A stretch of 64,000 nucleotides of DNA from Metellina segmentata (lineage: Eukaryota > Arthropoda > Arachnida > Araneae > Tetragnathidae). Shown piece after piece: positions 44,623 through 56,752 of this stretch (position 1 is the stretch's first letter; each line of letters starts with the position of its first letter). Position numbers and translations under genes: made by a program. The notes under the pieces are model-generated. The model saw only the letters and a list, made by a program, of their open reading frames with translations, did no database searches and was not told where the DNA came from. Where the stretch lies: NCBI GenBank assembly GCA_947359465.1, contig OX375878.1, positions 90,494,377 through 90,558,376 on the forward strand, read 5' to 3'.

Positions 44623-46438
44623 AAGTTTCTGAAATACTCACATACCATCTCCAAATGAGATAAAACTTGCTGCTAGTATAACACAGAATTCCGTGCACCT
44701 CTTACAAATGTTAGTATTTTCCCATTAAAATACGTGTCAAAATGTTCACACCTATGCCATATTATCACGAAAGGTCTCTTCAATTCTATACCATTCAATT
44801 GTTAAGGCCATTGGATAGTTTTCTACATCCAGGCCTATTTTTCAATTCGCTAATTTTCTTTTCTGCGCTTATTTCTATCGCGCACAATACATTCTGTAAT
44901 CAGACTGCTGAAGAGTTTTAAAAGTGAGGCCGGCCGTGCAGATTTAGCAATATTATACAGTTTCATCGCTCAAATTATATGTATTGAAACTACGTGGTAA
45001 AATTGGCAAGACCCATAGTGATTGATTTCACATTGTCTTTACGCGCTTCGTAAATATGCAAGGAATTAATGTCGATTTATATGCCACATACATTAATTAA
45101 ATATTTTGCGCTTTCATACCATAGCATATCAACTCTGTTTAAGTTCCTTAATTGTTCATATCTATTATTTATACGGACAATAATGCTTCTTTTTCCCATA
45201 GTTATCGTGTTTTTGTCAATTTATTCATAACACTCAATGGTTAACATTTATCAGCATGAACATACATCAAAAGGGACTACATCAAATGTTTAAACTGCAA
45301 TTTTGAACTATTGGAAGCTTCGTTTGCTCTAACAAGTTGAAATTCCGTGGTTCCTATTCGTCGGAAAACATTCCTTTATTAAAAATTCCCTTTCTTCGCA
45401 CCCCAAATTCGATTGTGCATGTTTAACCTGAATAAACATTTCATACTTAATACCCATCCATCCATCCAATGCGTTATAGAACTTTGGAACTGCGTTAAAG
45501 AGCAGATTCTCAAAGTGAAAATCTGGAATAAAACAAAAGTACCCAAAGGCACTGCCTATTGTATTCTAATCTCGTTTGTTATGTAAATGGAGACTAATTT
45601 GGTGGAAAGTCGACTGCCCATTTTTCTTTTCAAAACCTCTTTTTCCATTTTTGTTGCTTTCTTTATTATTTTTTTTTGTTTCTTCTACCCGTTCTTGTTT
45701 CATTATTAGGGCCGCGGCGCTGTTTCAACGCAGTAATTATCGTTTGCTCAGGGCACTGGCGAAAAATGGGATCAACTCGCTGCAATAGCGGAATCTTTCC
45801 GCAAAAGAAATCGAGTATTATTCGTCAGTTCGGTCTGAGAGTAATTGGACAACTTATTTAGTTATATTTTGCGTTAAATTTGAGGGCGATTTCATTCTCT
45901 CCGGTTTTTTCGCCGTGCGGATTCCGGAATATGCAAATTGGTAGTTAACGATTGAAGAAGGGTTGTCGGGTTGTTTGCCGTAAAGGCGGGAATTAATTGG
46001 CTTTGGTGTGCACGGGAAATTTCAATTTCGTGATTATGAACTTTTCTAATTTAAATTTATCGCTTTAGAATCTTAGTGTTCGGAAAATGGATTAAAATTA
46101 TAGATGTGCATATATCATGATTGCTTAAAATTTATTGTTTCACATTTCTCTGGGATTGAAAATTATGTGTAGAAATCTCTAATCAGTTTTTAGACTGTTT
46201 GTTGTGACCTATATGAAAGAGGAATGCTCTTCAAAAATATGAATACATTTTATTTTTCAGAACAATGAGGTTTATATTTTAACTTTACTATGTTCAACTG
46301 ATATTTCTATATTTCTGTATCACATTTGGTTTTGTAATCTACACTTGTCTGCGCATGGGTAATTTTGTCCAGTAATGCCCCTTGTACTATGTTATTTAGT
46401 ATAATTTCTGATAATAGCCATACGATTGCTGTTTCCTC
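44623..46438. other. Intronic sequence
   Basis: Mostly AT-rich. Bases 45705-45800 are a GC-richer patch with overlapping short frames and no motif; 45640-45700 is a T-rich tract before it. Confidence 0.4.
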
Positions 46439-47098
46439 CATGGGAGGTTTGAAGGGAAGGTGCCAGCCTCAACGTGACCTCAAAATCTGTTCGTGGTACA
46501 AAATTACGAACTGTCCTCGATCGTTCTCTTCGAGATTTATTCCTGTCCGTTTCCGAGTGTTACTCAAGTGCGACATTAATTCAAATTCTGTCTACCTTGA
46601 AAACGGAATGTCCCGGTAGCTTATTGGTTGTCTTGGATCAGCAACAGGAGGTTGCGAGTTTCACACTCGATACAACACAAAACCGTCATGTACGTGGAGG
46701 TGATGAACAGTTAATCGGTTATGACCTTAAATATCGTTTTTGACGTGATGTAAAAGTTTCAAGAGTGGGATGCTTGCTCAGATGTTACTCTCATCATTTG
46801 AAAGTAGTTAAAAATTGCGAGGCGTTGTGTTTTGGTTTATCCTTTCGGGATTGATCCCGTACCGTCACCAATAACCCAGTGTGTTGATCCAGCGAAACGT
46901 AATTCAACAACCTACAGTTGTCATTATAACCACGTCAAAGAATTTTTTAGAGTGCCAGCGCAGGTATTGACCTCGTCATCTGACCAGTCCAAAATCATGA
47001 AATGCTGGACTCGGATAATTCTCTTTAGGGTTGGTCCCGGAACGTCGCCATTATCCTGTCGGGTTGCTCCAGCGCGACGTTAATTTACTTACCGTAAA
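46439..47098 (+). mobile_element. Three SINE-B copies in tandem
   Basis: 46439-46603 is a headless copy, 46609-46925 a nearly complete one (head with GCAACAGGAGGTTGCGAG, then GGGATTGATCCCGTACCGTC), and 46932-47098 a 3' half. All have the same orientation. They end about 455 bp before the AGBL4 exon at 47554. Open frames here are by-products. Confidence 0.7.
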
Positions 47099-47553
47099 AG
47101 CTTCTCTTCGAAAAGTTGAAAAATGCATTGATTAAAAGTAAAACCTCGAACGGTGAAAGTAAGTCGCATAAGGCATACAGATATATTTAATGTTATCGAT
47201 CCGTTCTCCCAGTTCTCTGCTTTCCCAATATACGCGTATTCTTACATTTTCCAAACACCATCGCCCTGAAATACCATAGAACCCTTGAAAAAACATTCAA
47301 TAAACCCGATTCTCCCAACGACACGGCATTTCTTTCTCCTTTTCGACTTCCAATGTATGTATTCAATAGAGAATCTGGGTCATATATATAGGCATGCATT
47401 TTCCTGTTTTTTTATCCATATTTCGAATCCGCGGTTTCGTTACAGAGCAGAGCTCCGACTATTGAATACATATAACCTACTTAAGTAAATAACCCATTCG
47501 GCATTCCAGGATCATTTCTCTAACGGGTGTACGCTCTTTTTTTTTCTTTTCAG

Positions 47554-47678
47554 GAAATCTCGGCAGAGTCGACTACGTAGGCGAGCTCGACTACGATTTG
47601 TACGTCCGCCCTGATGTAGCAAATCTACGACACAGGGTTTGGTTTAATTTTACCGTGGAGAATGTTCGAGCGGATCAA
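47554..47678 (+). CDS. AGBL4: Cytosolic carboxypeptidase 6 (CCP6), next exon, partial gene
   Basis: 125-nt exon between TTTTCAG and GTAAGTG. After the two bases completing Gly it encodes 41 residues: N-L-G-R-V-D-Y-V-G-E-L-D-Y-D-L-Y-V-R-P-D, then R-H-R-V-W-F-N-F-T-V-E-N-V-R-A-D-Q. This is the hallmark stretch of the CCP N-domain; in vertebrate CCP6 the same place reads NLGRVDxxxEFEYDLFIRPD...FRVWFNFTVENV. It ends at a phase-0 junction. The conserved continuation (a VNFSKxKSLYRDGM-type segment) must be on a later exon, which I could not find before 64,000. Confidence 0.92.
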
Positions 47679-47929
47679 GTAAGTGGGATCTTTTCGGATG
47701 TCTTTTTTTCCTACTCCCGTTTTCTCCGGATTCCCGTTTCAGTGGGCCAATGGGAGGGGATCGGTGTTTTGCGTGACTGATGTGACTCGCTGTTGTCTTT
47801 CTTTGCTGATGGTTTCCTCTGTTGGATGGAGGGTGCTCTTCCAAAACGTTTCACTTTCTAGCGTGGTAATCTGTATTGTAGAGAACAACCGGCAGTGGTG
47901 AAACAGATTCGGAAATTATTAATGCCGAA

Positions 47930-48540
47930 TCTATCTCTATGTGATTATTAATGTAATCAAGCAGTATATTTCTTGCGTGGTTCTCTACATTGTGCAATGA
48001 AATCGGGTATAATGAAAGCGATTAGAGAATTATCCATGCCAAGTCCATCATCTCAATGTATAATCAAGCCGTATCTTTCTAAAGTGGTACTCTGCACTGT
48101 AAAGAACAATCGGGTATAGTGAAACTGATTAGGGAATTATCCATGCCACACCTATCTCTTTGTGATTACCCAGGTAATTAAGCCGTGTCTAAATTGGTAC
48201 TCTACATGGGTAATCAAGCCGTATCTCAATTGGTACTCTACATGGGTAATCACAAAGAGATAGATTTGGCATGGATAATTCCCTTATCAGTTTCATTAAA
48301 TTCGATTGCTCTCTACAGTGCAATCAAGCCGTATATAAATTGGAACTCTGCACTGTAGAGAGCAATCGGATATAATGAAACTGATTAGGTAATTATCCAT
48401 GTCAAACCTATTTCTTTCTGATTACCCATGTAATCAAGCCGTATCTAAATTGGTATTCTACTCAGTAAAGAACAATCAGGTTTAATGAAACTGATTAGGA
48501 AATTATCCATGTAAAATTTCCCTCCATGTGGTTGCACATG
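47930..48540. repeat. Minisatellite, ~110-120-bp unit, with one inverted unit
   Basis: The unit reads TAATCAAGCCGTATCTAAAT, TGGTACTCTGCACTGTAGAG, CAATCGGGTATAATGAAACT, GATTAGGGAATTATCCATGC, ATCTCTTTGTGATTACCCA. Several direct copies occur, one of them shortened twice near 48190-48235. Confidence 0.85.
48232..48439. repeat. ~90-bp-arm inverted repeat within the minisatellite
   Basis: Arms 48232-48322 and 48349-48439 are inverted copies with few mismatches around a 26-nt loop. The innermost 20 bp are perfect (CGATTGCTCTCTACAGTGCA at 48303-48322 against its complement at 48349-48368). A single-stranded form would fold into a long hairpin. Confidence 0.92.
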
Positions 48541-49734
48541 AAATCGATCCATATAATTCTCTCTTCGTACTCTGTATTGTAGAGAGTAATTGGAAAGACT
48601 ATTTAACTAGTTATTGAATTATTTCTGCCAAATCTATCTCCTCTCCAAATGGTAAACATTGTTCTTTTCTGTGTAAAGCAATTTTTTTTCGGGAGGGGGG
48701 GGGGAATAGCAAAAGTGATAAGGAAATTTTTATTTTTTTACGCCAACTCCATCGCCAAGATAATTAAAACTTCTATTCTAGAGTCAGGTACCATAAAAAT
48801 AATTGTAAAGTAATTTTGATTTTTTGTAAGCATGAATGTTATGTGTGTTGCAAAGTCAGATCTTTCTTGCTCGATACTTTGTGCCGTAGAGAACAATTAG
48901 GAGTAATGAAATTGACTGGGAAATTCTTGATGGCCAATTCTATCTCGATTATACCGTAAACATATCTTTGAGAGTGTGATAGCAGGTCTTTTGGTAGACA
49001 TACAGTGTCATACATAACAAATTTTCAGCTCTCGCAACATTTCCCTAAATATTTTATTAAAATTAAATAATTCTTTCATTTAAAGAAAATCCCAAAGTGG
49101 TACTTTTCGTGAAATCTTTGTATGGCGGTGCCCCCTCTAACAATAAAAAATATAAAGTAACGTATAAACAATAGTTGCTGACTCGGGAGCAGAAAAGGCT
49201 TAAACCTGCGAATCAAAATTATACTTTTATCATAAACTTGGCCATTTTTTTTAAATCATCAATTATGATGTTCAGCAGTTCAAAACGCGCTCCTTGCCAC
49301 ACTTCTTTTCCTTCTCCAGCTACGGAACAACCTCCCTACACCGCCCAAATTACCACAAACACTTTATAAATAACACATCTTCTATGTCAATGACAAAATA
49401 TTTAACTTCAAAAAGTGTCGACAGAATCGCAAATTCTTAAAGTTTGCCTTGGTTTCAAATAAAGTAAGTTAATTAATTTTGATGTTTTATTATAAATATG
49501 TAATACATATTCAGTCAATAATTGTGTTTAACGTCTGTTTTTGGTTTTACTGCAGTTTTCGAAACTAGGACAAAATGCCTGCAGAACAATTGCAATTGCT
49601 TGGAGTTGTGTTCCAGAACACTGAATATAATTCTGCACCTGGGGATATGGTTATCAGCATAGACAAAAGATTTGTTAAATGCCTTTTCTGATTACAGTTG
49701 ACACGAACCTTATTTCGACAGGACAAAGGAGACC
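48541..49734. other. Intronic sequence
   Basis: A G-rich run lies at about 48689-48702. No gene or repeat family recognised. Confidence 0.4.
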
Positions 49735-50970
49735 CAGAACTTATCTGGACTTATACTGGTCTGTCTTTCTGATACGAGATAAAGAAATCTCAATGTCTCT
49801 TGTTCAGAGAGGAATTTCGTTTGAACAAGTGACTAGGCGTTGGCTGGCTGAAATCTTAAATAGCTTTAGGTACCTTTATACATGTATTTGCCGTCTTATG
49901 TCAGTATGAGATCTCTTAGACTGTCTCATACTGACATTTTTATTTTCGTTCGTTCGTTGATTTCGTTTGACTGAGAGGAATTTTGTTTGAACTAATGTGA
50001 CCATATAGACGTTGACAGGTAAAGACTTTTAATAATTCTAGGTACCTTAACCCATATTTGACAGAATGCCAGACTGTAGCATACTGAGATTTCGTCCTTT
50101 GTTTGACTTCGTTTGTTCGTAGATTTCATTTGGTCTAGTCAACATGTGGGCGTCTGCAGTTAGATGCCCTATATAATTTTAAATACCCTTAACACATTTA
50201 TTGTCACTGTCAAAATATTTTAAACCATAGCATAGTGACACTGGATTTACGTTAGACTTCGTATTTTCGTTGATTTCTTTTGAATGAGAGGAAATTTGTT
50301 TGAACTAGTGACCGTATGGTTGTTTGTTGTTGTTTCTAATCTACGATATGATCTAGCTATGCTAGACCAAATCTATAACTCCATAATCCTCCAAAAAATC
50401 CAAGAAGATTAAAGATTTGGAGTTATACCTCGTCCAGGGTAAAATCAAGACAGTTTTGAATATGATCAGGCAATGCCTGGACAGTCCTCCACTTGGTGTA
50501 GATCATAAAAATCTTCTGTCCGTGTTCATAGGAGAGACCTTTCAACTGTCCACTTGCAAAACGTGAAGTGTATGTTTGCTGCCCGCTATGGCCCTCAAAC
50601 AAGAAGGCACCACCAGGGCATTCTCTGGAGTACCAGTCATGTACCGGAGGGCCATTCCAGATATCTTTAATATTTTGCTCAAACTCGGAAAACACCTCGC
50701 TAAAGTGTCAAGCATGTCTGACTGGAGGGTCTATGAAGAAGCAGCTCTTGCTAGAGAATCCGCAGTTTCGTTTCCACCAATACCGATATGGGAGGGAATG
50801 CATTGAATATGCTCCTCATAATTGATTGAAAGCCGAGAAAGGAAATTCAGCATAGATATGCTAGTTAGTATGGTTGTTGTCCAGGTAGATTCCTTAAATC
50901 ATTTTATACCATATATTATTTGCCAGAGTGTTTTAGACCATCTCATACTGACATTTTCCCCTTTAATTAT
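49735..50970. repeat. Tandem repeat, ~160-bp unit, split by a LINE
   Basis: Marker GAGAGGAATTTYGTTTGAAC at 49806, 49974 and 50287, with a decayed unit near 50130. The shared end CTCATACTGACATTTT occurs at 49924 and 50942. The last unit is broken at about 50320 and resumes at about 50878 with CCAGGTAGATTCCTTAAATC, so the intervening 557 bp were inserted into it. Confidence 0.7.
50321..50877 (-). pseudogene. 5'-truncated LINE, RNase H end, minus strand
   Basis: Minus-strand reading, in order: L-T-S-I-S-M-L-N-F-L-S-R-L; H-I-Q-C-I-P-S-H-I-G-I-G-G-N-E-T-A-D-S-L-A-R-A-A-S (RNase H, with the usual Trp of W-I-P-S-H replaced by Cys); after a frameshift P-P-V-H-D-W-Y, C-P-G-G-A, R-F-A-S-G-Q-L-K; then L-P-D-H-I-Q-N-C-L-D-F-T-L-D-E-V and a stop at about 50427. 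The 3' tail is AAC-rich (AACAACAACAAAC complement at 50320-50335). A different LINE family from 28530. Non-functional. Confidence 0.8.
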
Positions 50971-51006
50971 AAAACCTATTGGAAAGAGGTTAGATAACCT
51001 TTGGAA

Positions 51007-51165
51007 ACACACACACACGCACGCACGCACACACACAGTTAGGTAGACAGTGAATTAACCTTACAGTGCAGCATCACAATTGTGCCGGTCCGGAATCAGT
51101 TACGAAGGGAGATATCAGAGGAAAACACCTCGTAATTTTGAACCCCGTTGCTAGATGTTGATGGA
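51007..51165 (-). mobile_element. CA/GCAC microsatellite and SINE 3' fragment
   Basis: Bases 51007-51038 are a CACACGCACGC-type run. Bases 51058-51165 are a decayed SINE 3' part on the minus strand (GCCGGTCCGGAATCAGTTAC; AACACCTCGTAATTTTGAAC). Confidence 0.6.
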
Positions 51166-51332
51166 AAAGTTGGGCTTAACAGGAAAAGGAAGCATGTGCG
51201 ACCCAGAATGGTTACACCTTATTTTCATAGGAAAATTAGCAAATTCAAAACATTGAAACACCGTTCAATCGATGAATAGACGCAGATTTGTGGAAAATGT
51301 TGTGGTGGCTTATAACATTATCCTGTTGAATG

Positions 51333-51333
<1 letters not shown>

Positions 51334-51381
<48 letters not shown>

Positions 51382-51410
51382 TATATAGATATATATATAT
51401 ATATAGATAT

Positions 51411-51453
<43 letters not shown>

Positions 51454-51654
51454 TATATATATAGATATATATATATATAGATATATAGATATAGATATAT
51501 ATATATATATATATAGATATATAGATATATAGATATAGATATATAGATATATATATATATATATATATAGATATATAGATATATAGATATAGAGATATAG
51601 AGATATATAGATATAGAGATATAGATATAGAGATATAGAGATATAGAGATATAT

Positions 51655-51726
<72 letters not shown>
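51334..51726. repeat. TA/GATA compound microsatellite, ~390 bp
   Basis: Long (TA)n runs mixed with GATATA, AGATAT and a GAGAGAGAGAGAGA block at 51366-51380. A 173-codon Tyr/Ile minus-strand frame is purely a product of the repeat. Confidence 0.97.
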
Positions 51727-51728
<2 letters not shown>

Positions 51729-54394
51729 ATCAAAATCAATTCAACATTTGACTGAGAATGACACAAACTGTGACATCAGAGATTATTTAAATACACTGCT
51801 GATAAAATTTCTTCCCACCATCACTGATTAGAGGACCCCAACTACAACATGTGGTTGTAATATAAGTTTCTGGTGTTTTGGCTTGACCTCACCCAACCTT
51901 ATACCTCTTAGAATCTGTAAGTACGTATATTTCTTTAATCATTTTCCGTTAATTCATTATGATTTTTAACTCTATTTAGTCATTCTTTTAGAGTAAACAG
52001 AAGCATTGCTTCTCTTTACCGTTTTATTTCGTATTCAGTCATGCTCTCTCGTTCCAACTATGTTTTAGTATCGTTACTGGAGAACAAATTTTGGGGAAGC
52101 TCCCCGCAAGAACTTCCACAAGAGCAGGAAGGTTTTTATAAACCCAATAAACTCTTTTATTTCGCTTCGTTGTTTTGAACAATTTATGCAATAATGACTT
52201 GTCATTTGGTGATTTTATCGTAAACAACTTTATAATATTTTGTGGGTAACTACTCTTCTTTTTTTCTTCTTCTTTTATAAATAAACAAAATTGAAAACTC
52301 CTTGTTTTTCCTCTAGAATTTTTTCGAATTTGTTTCTAGAATTTTAGTTTTACTAGAATCATGTTATTCGAATTTGTTTCTAGAATCGTTTCTAGAGTTT
52401 GTACAAATGTGCCTAAAATATTTCTAGTGATTTGGCAAAGCCAAATATTATTTCTTTGTGACAAAATGTATTTTTTATCTCACTTATAATTGATGGTTTA
52501 CCATTTTAAATGGTAAGTTGTATTTAAGAATGTAATTCTTTGTAAACTTGAAATAAAAAGAAAGTAAAACAATTTTGTTGTTGATAATTTTTCCTTTTAA
52601 ACAAACCTTTTATTGAAGGTGTTATAAGGTTTTTTTTTCGAAAACCTAAAAAAGTTTTTTTAAAGACAATAACTGTTTTTGATGACCTAGCGAGAGATCA
52701 GAATTGAAACAATAAAAAAACAGGTGACTGCTTCTATTCGTACGGAATTAATAGTTAATGCAAGCAGTGCTTGAAAAATTTTATTTACCCTCCCAGTCAA
52801 AAGTTATAATTTTTTTTTGTAAATGAGGGCTTATAGTATAGACCGCCATCTGTTATTTAAAGATTTTTATCATAGTTCTAAGTGTTTAAGAAAAAGTCTT
52901 AATATTGCTCCAAAATTTAAAATTTTATTCATTCGATTCTACGGTAACGCTCTAAACATAAATTCTTTAGTTTTAACTATACAAAGTTTAAAAAAGTTTA
53001 AATACATTCATATAAATTTGCACACATATTACTAGTTAAGTAGTTATGCTTCGCGTGGATTCTTAAAATTAAATAAAGGAACATTGAATGCACTTTAAAT
53101 TAAATTGAATATATTTCAAACTTCTATCTTAGACATGAATTTATAGCACGAAAACCAATAATAATTCATTCAATATTAAAAAACGACAACCTTGTTTGCA
53201 GATTTCCTTAAAAACGTTTCAAAAACAGCGCAAAAAGAAATATACTCTCTCTATTTAATCTCCAATAAAATAATCATCAATTGTCTTAAGCAACAAGCAC
53301 AGTTAGAGGTGATCTTCAAAACACTTAGTCGAATTTGCGTCTCTAAAAAAGTTTTATTGAAGTGTGAACATTTTGACCGTAATTAAAAGATCTGTAAAGA
53401 TTTCAGATTCTAAGTGTGGCGCGTTATATTTTTACTTATCTATTTATTTTGCTTTAATTAACTTAATAACTGCATCTACAAAGGGACTCTTCGGAATAAA
53501 AATTCCCGTACGCTTTATTTAAACTCTTAATTAACAGAACATTTCTAGCTCTCCTGTCAAAAGCACTCGTTGCCGTTCGTTCTTTCTCCTCCGATTGTGA
53601 AGTGCGATCCTTACGTCTCCAAAATCTTTTTCTTTGCTTCATTTCACTTCACGCGTCGTATCCCCCAGCTGATGCCCCGCTAAGCACTTGAAATATACGA
53701 TGGCCTCAAGTTTTAAATCTCGTAGAAACAAATCAACAACTGGCTGGCTTTTTTTATTCACGAGAACGTTCTGATTTGATCTTTGATTTAGAGAAACAGC
53801 CTGTTTTGATTCGCAGCTGCAAATTCCGATCGAGAGGTGGATATTAAGCTCTTGTTACAGGTTTTAATTTTTCAAAAAGTAGAGAATGGACACGAAAATT
53901 AAAAATTGAATTGGTGTGCTCCGTAAAAATGTGGTAAGAGTTTTCATAGAGAAAGAGAAAGAAGTCCGTCATATAGAAAATTTTCTTTTAAAGCTTAATG
54001 TTTTCTGGTGCGTTTCCACTCAACAATAGCGGTTCTTAATGTATATATATATATGCATATAATTCTCTTACGTGGCACGCAAAAAAGACATTATTTGTTA
54101 TCACGTTTTGGCAACACTGCGATTGTTTGTTTATCGCGAAGTCTCAATTGAATTTTTAGCGTTATCGGATAAAGTTTTACTGAAAAAAAATTAATATTAG
54201 TCGAATCTATTGCAGCTTACAAACGACATGTTGGGTATTCGATTTCCAAAGCAGCGCTCACATATCGAGTAAAAATTGCCTCAAAGCTTTCATTTAAATT
54301 CCAAATTATTCGAGTTCTGATTCCAAAGATACTGTATAATTTTTCTGTAGTACAACAAATTTATATTTAAATTATTAACTTTTTTTCCCATTGA
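51727..54394. other. Intronic sequence
   Basis: AT-rich. Bases 52310-52400 contain several TTCTAGAA words and two copies of TCGAATTTGTTTCTAGAAT (52324 and 52368). Nothing else recognised. Confidence 0.4.
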
Positions 54395-54468
54395 TACGAG
54401 CGAAGCGAACCAATGGGGATTGCAAAGCAATCTTCCGGGGCTTGGCGAGAAATTGGCGGGCCCCCTAG
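54395..54468 (+). mobile_element. Helitron 3' end, copy 4 (truncated or with unknown 5' end)
   Basis: ACGAGCGAAGCGAACCAATG, then GGGGATTGCAAAGCAATC-like sequence and CGGGCCCCCTAG, with CTAG at 54465-54468 followed by T. It matches the organisation of the ends at 15497 and 26433. The hairpin is degraded. The overlapping frames on both strands at 54367-54616 are not genes. Confidence 0.65.
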
Positions 54469-56744
54469 TTTTTTTGGATTGGTTACTAACAGGTATGGCA
54501 TAAAAATTATCCTTATGAATTTGGTGCTTGTCGATGAAAACCTTAAAGCTTTAATCATTCTGAAAATATGTCCAAGTGTTTATTATTGGATTATAGTTTT
54601 AAGAAGTCGAGTCTAGGTAAAGGTATTTTTCATTCTTTTAGTTTCAAGTATTTATTAATTTTTTGTTGAAAAAAATTCTCGAATAAGGAATCTGATACTT
54701 TAATAATAGTTGACTGGTATTCGTTAATATCAAGATCTTGTAGAACAGGTTATAAATAATTTCAACGTACCGTCACAATTTAATCTGCATTTCATTGTTA
54801 GACGTTTTTATTTGCTACATTAAATTCATATATTCGATTAATCCCAGCTACGAATTTTGCATCGAATTGTATTACACCATTAATTATTTTTAAGTAGAAG
54901 TATTTTAACGGATCAGAGCTTTCTTTATTAAATACAAATAAAACAGTAGAAAATGTGCACTGGTGCAATAGGGTTTTCTATTACGAACATAAACGTTGAC
55001 TTAGAGCAGAAATCCATTAATTGGCGATATAATTTTTTCTGTACATCTATTTAATGACTAACTATTAGTTCTTAGCTCAATAAATTAAAACTATAAAATC
55101 ATTTTTAGTGTTATACATGTTTTAAACAGATTATAGTATGGCAATGTATTTCTGATCGGTATTAAAATAAGCTCTTGCTTAATCCAAAAAATATTTCAAT
55201 TAATGCACTTCTGTCCTAAGCCGATTAATTTTTCAATTTTTTCAAAATTTTCAGCACACGCACCCCAATTTCAATTAATTGATTTTAGAATATTGGATCT
55301 TTTTCAATAAGGTATAATTTGCTACAGCTTCTTGTATAAAATTGTGTACCATTATGCAGATTTTACTTTTTTGTTAATACTAATGTGGTTTGTATACTGT
55401 GCACAGTTCAAAGTCAATGGCCTAACCATTGTTATGTTAGGCCCATTGAAATATTCTTACAGACTCCGTCTGTCGTCCAGTGCCTATCGAGGTTCATTAA
55501 AAAGCTTGTATAGAGCATCTGCTGGAACCACTCTCTCCAATCACCAATGGCAATGGACTGGTTCCGTCTGGAATTCGTTGGCGTAGGCTACATGTTCTTG
55601 CTAGATTGCGTGCGCGCGTGTATAAATCGGTGTTGCGCACATTGCTACCTTGTCTTGTTTCTATGCGCAATTATCAGTCATGCGGAGAACTACGTTTTGG
55701 AAGCGTGTCATGAGTCGGGCTATGGAAAAAACATCTGGTTCTGTCAGCAGGATGTGGGATGATCTCCGAGTTTGAACTATGTGGCTGAACGTGTAGCTGG
55801 TGTGGAAAAGGGTTTTCCTCCGCTAGAGGCTTGAAAAAGATTTTGAAGGCATTTTCTTTGACACTTGATGTATGTAGCGATAGTGTTTTAGTGGCATGAC
55901 GCTTTTTCTGTACGCTTTCTGGACATGACCTTACGGGGCTTGTTTTTAGGAATACGATTCTAGTACTTGACCAATAGGAACTACAAGGAACATATGGGAG
56001 CGCCGTGGGATAATGGGTTTTCTGACTGCACTAGCAATCTAAGAGTTCATACCTGTGTACATTTCTCTTTACGCAAACTTTGCGTGCAAGTTCATTTATT
56101 TGATATTGTTCGGTTACCACTAGACAACATATATCTTTGCTCGAGACCAAACCAATCAAAGAATGATTCCAGATTGATAAATGATAGTTGATTAGTCCAC
56201 ATTTAATAGATTATCGCCATTTTGGATATTTTTGTGGACTAAACTATGTTTTAAAGTAACCTTGATTCGGTATCACGCTTGAGTACTTGGGAAGAAGTAA
56301 AATCTTCGCATTCCGTCTGGTTTGTTCGTTACATTTCATATTGTTGAACAAAAACGTAACTTTTCTTGAAACGTAATATGAAGAATAGCTTAATTCTTTC
56401 AATAAGTGAATTTAATTTCTAATTCCAAAACTGAAAAGCACGTTTCTAATTCCATTGAAAGAAAAGCACGTTATTTTAAACAAGGCGAAAGCCTAAAAAA
56501 TTTTACGGCTTTTGGAACATGAATGATGGTTTATTTTAAGAAGTTAAATAGAAACTAGTATAAGTAATATTTTTTTTCGATTGCATTTATATTCTTCAAG
56601 AACTCTTAAGTATATAAATATAAAATAGAATATTTGAATACAGCCCGAAATTTAAAGGTATTATCTTTAGTAATAATAACACTAACAGTATATAACATCA
56701 CAGAATCACAGACTATTATAACTATTCCTCTACAACCCTTGTGT
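54469..56744. other. Intronic sequence
   Basis: Holds a small hairpin at about 55418-55452 (TGGCCTAAC / GTTAGGCC arms) and a repeat at 55885-55985 shared with 19970. A segment at 55440-55590 with a K-S-L-Y-R word was considered and rejected as an AGBL4 exon. Confidence 0.4.
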
Positions 56745-56752
56745 GAAGAAAC

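Larger units (their letters stand above)
36555..47553 (+). other. AGBL4: AGBL4 intron, phase 1, 10,999 bp
   Basis: Donor GTGAGC at 36555. The acceptor is a long pyrimidine tract (CTCTTTTTTTTTCTTTTCAG) ending at 47553, with a branch-point-like TCTCTAAC whose A is about 30 nt upstream. Splicing joins G to GA, giving Gly, and restores F-E-G-G-N-L-G-R-V. The intron is filled with transposon relics listed separately. Confidence 0.85.

Noticed and set aside
51245..51766. 173-codon Tyr/Ile-rich protein on the minus strand
   Set aside because: Direct translation of the TA/GATA microsatellite.
55440..55590. Possible next AGBL4 exon (a K-S-L-Y-R word is present)
   Set aside because: The frame after the nearest acceptor is closed, the surrounding residues do not fit the conserved SKxKSLYRDGM context, and no donor fits.
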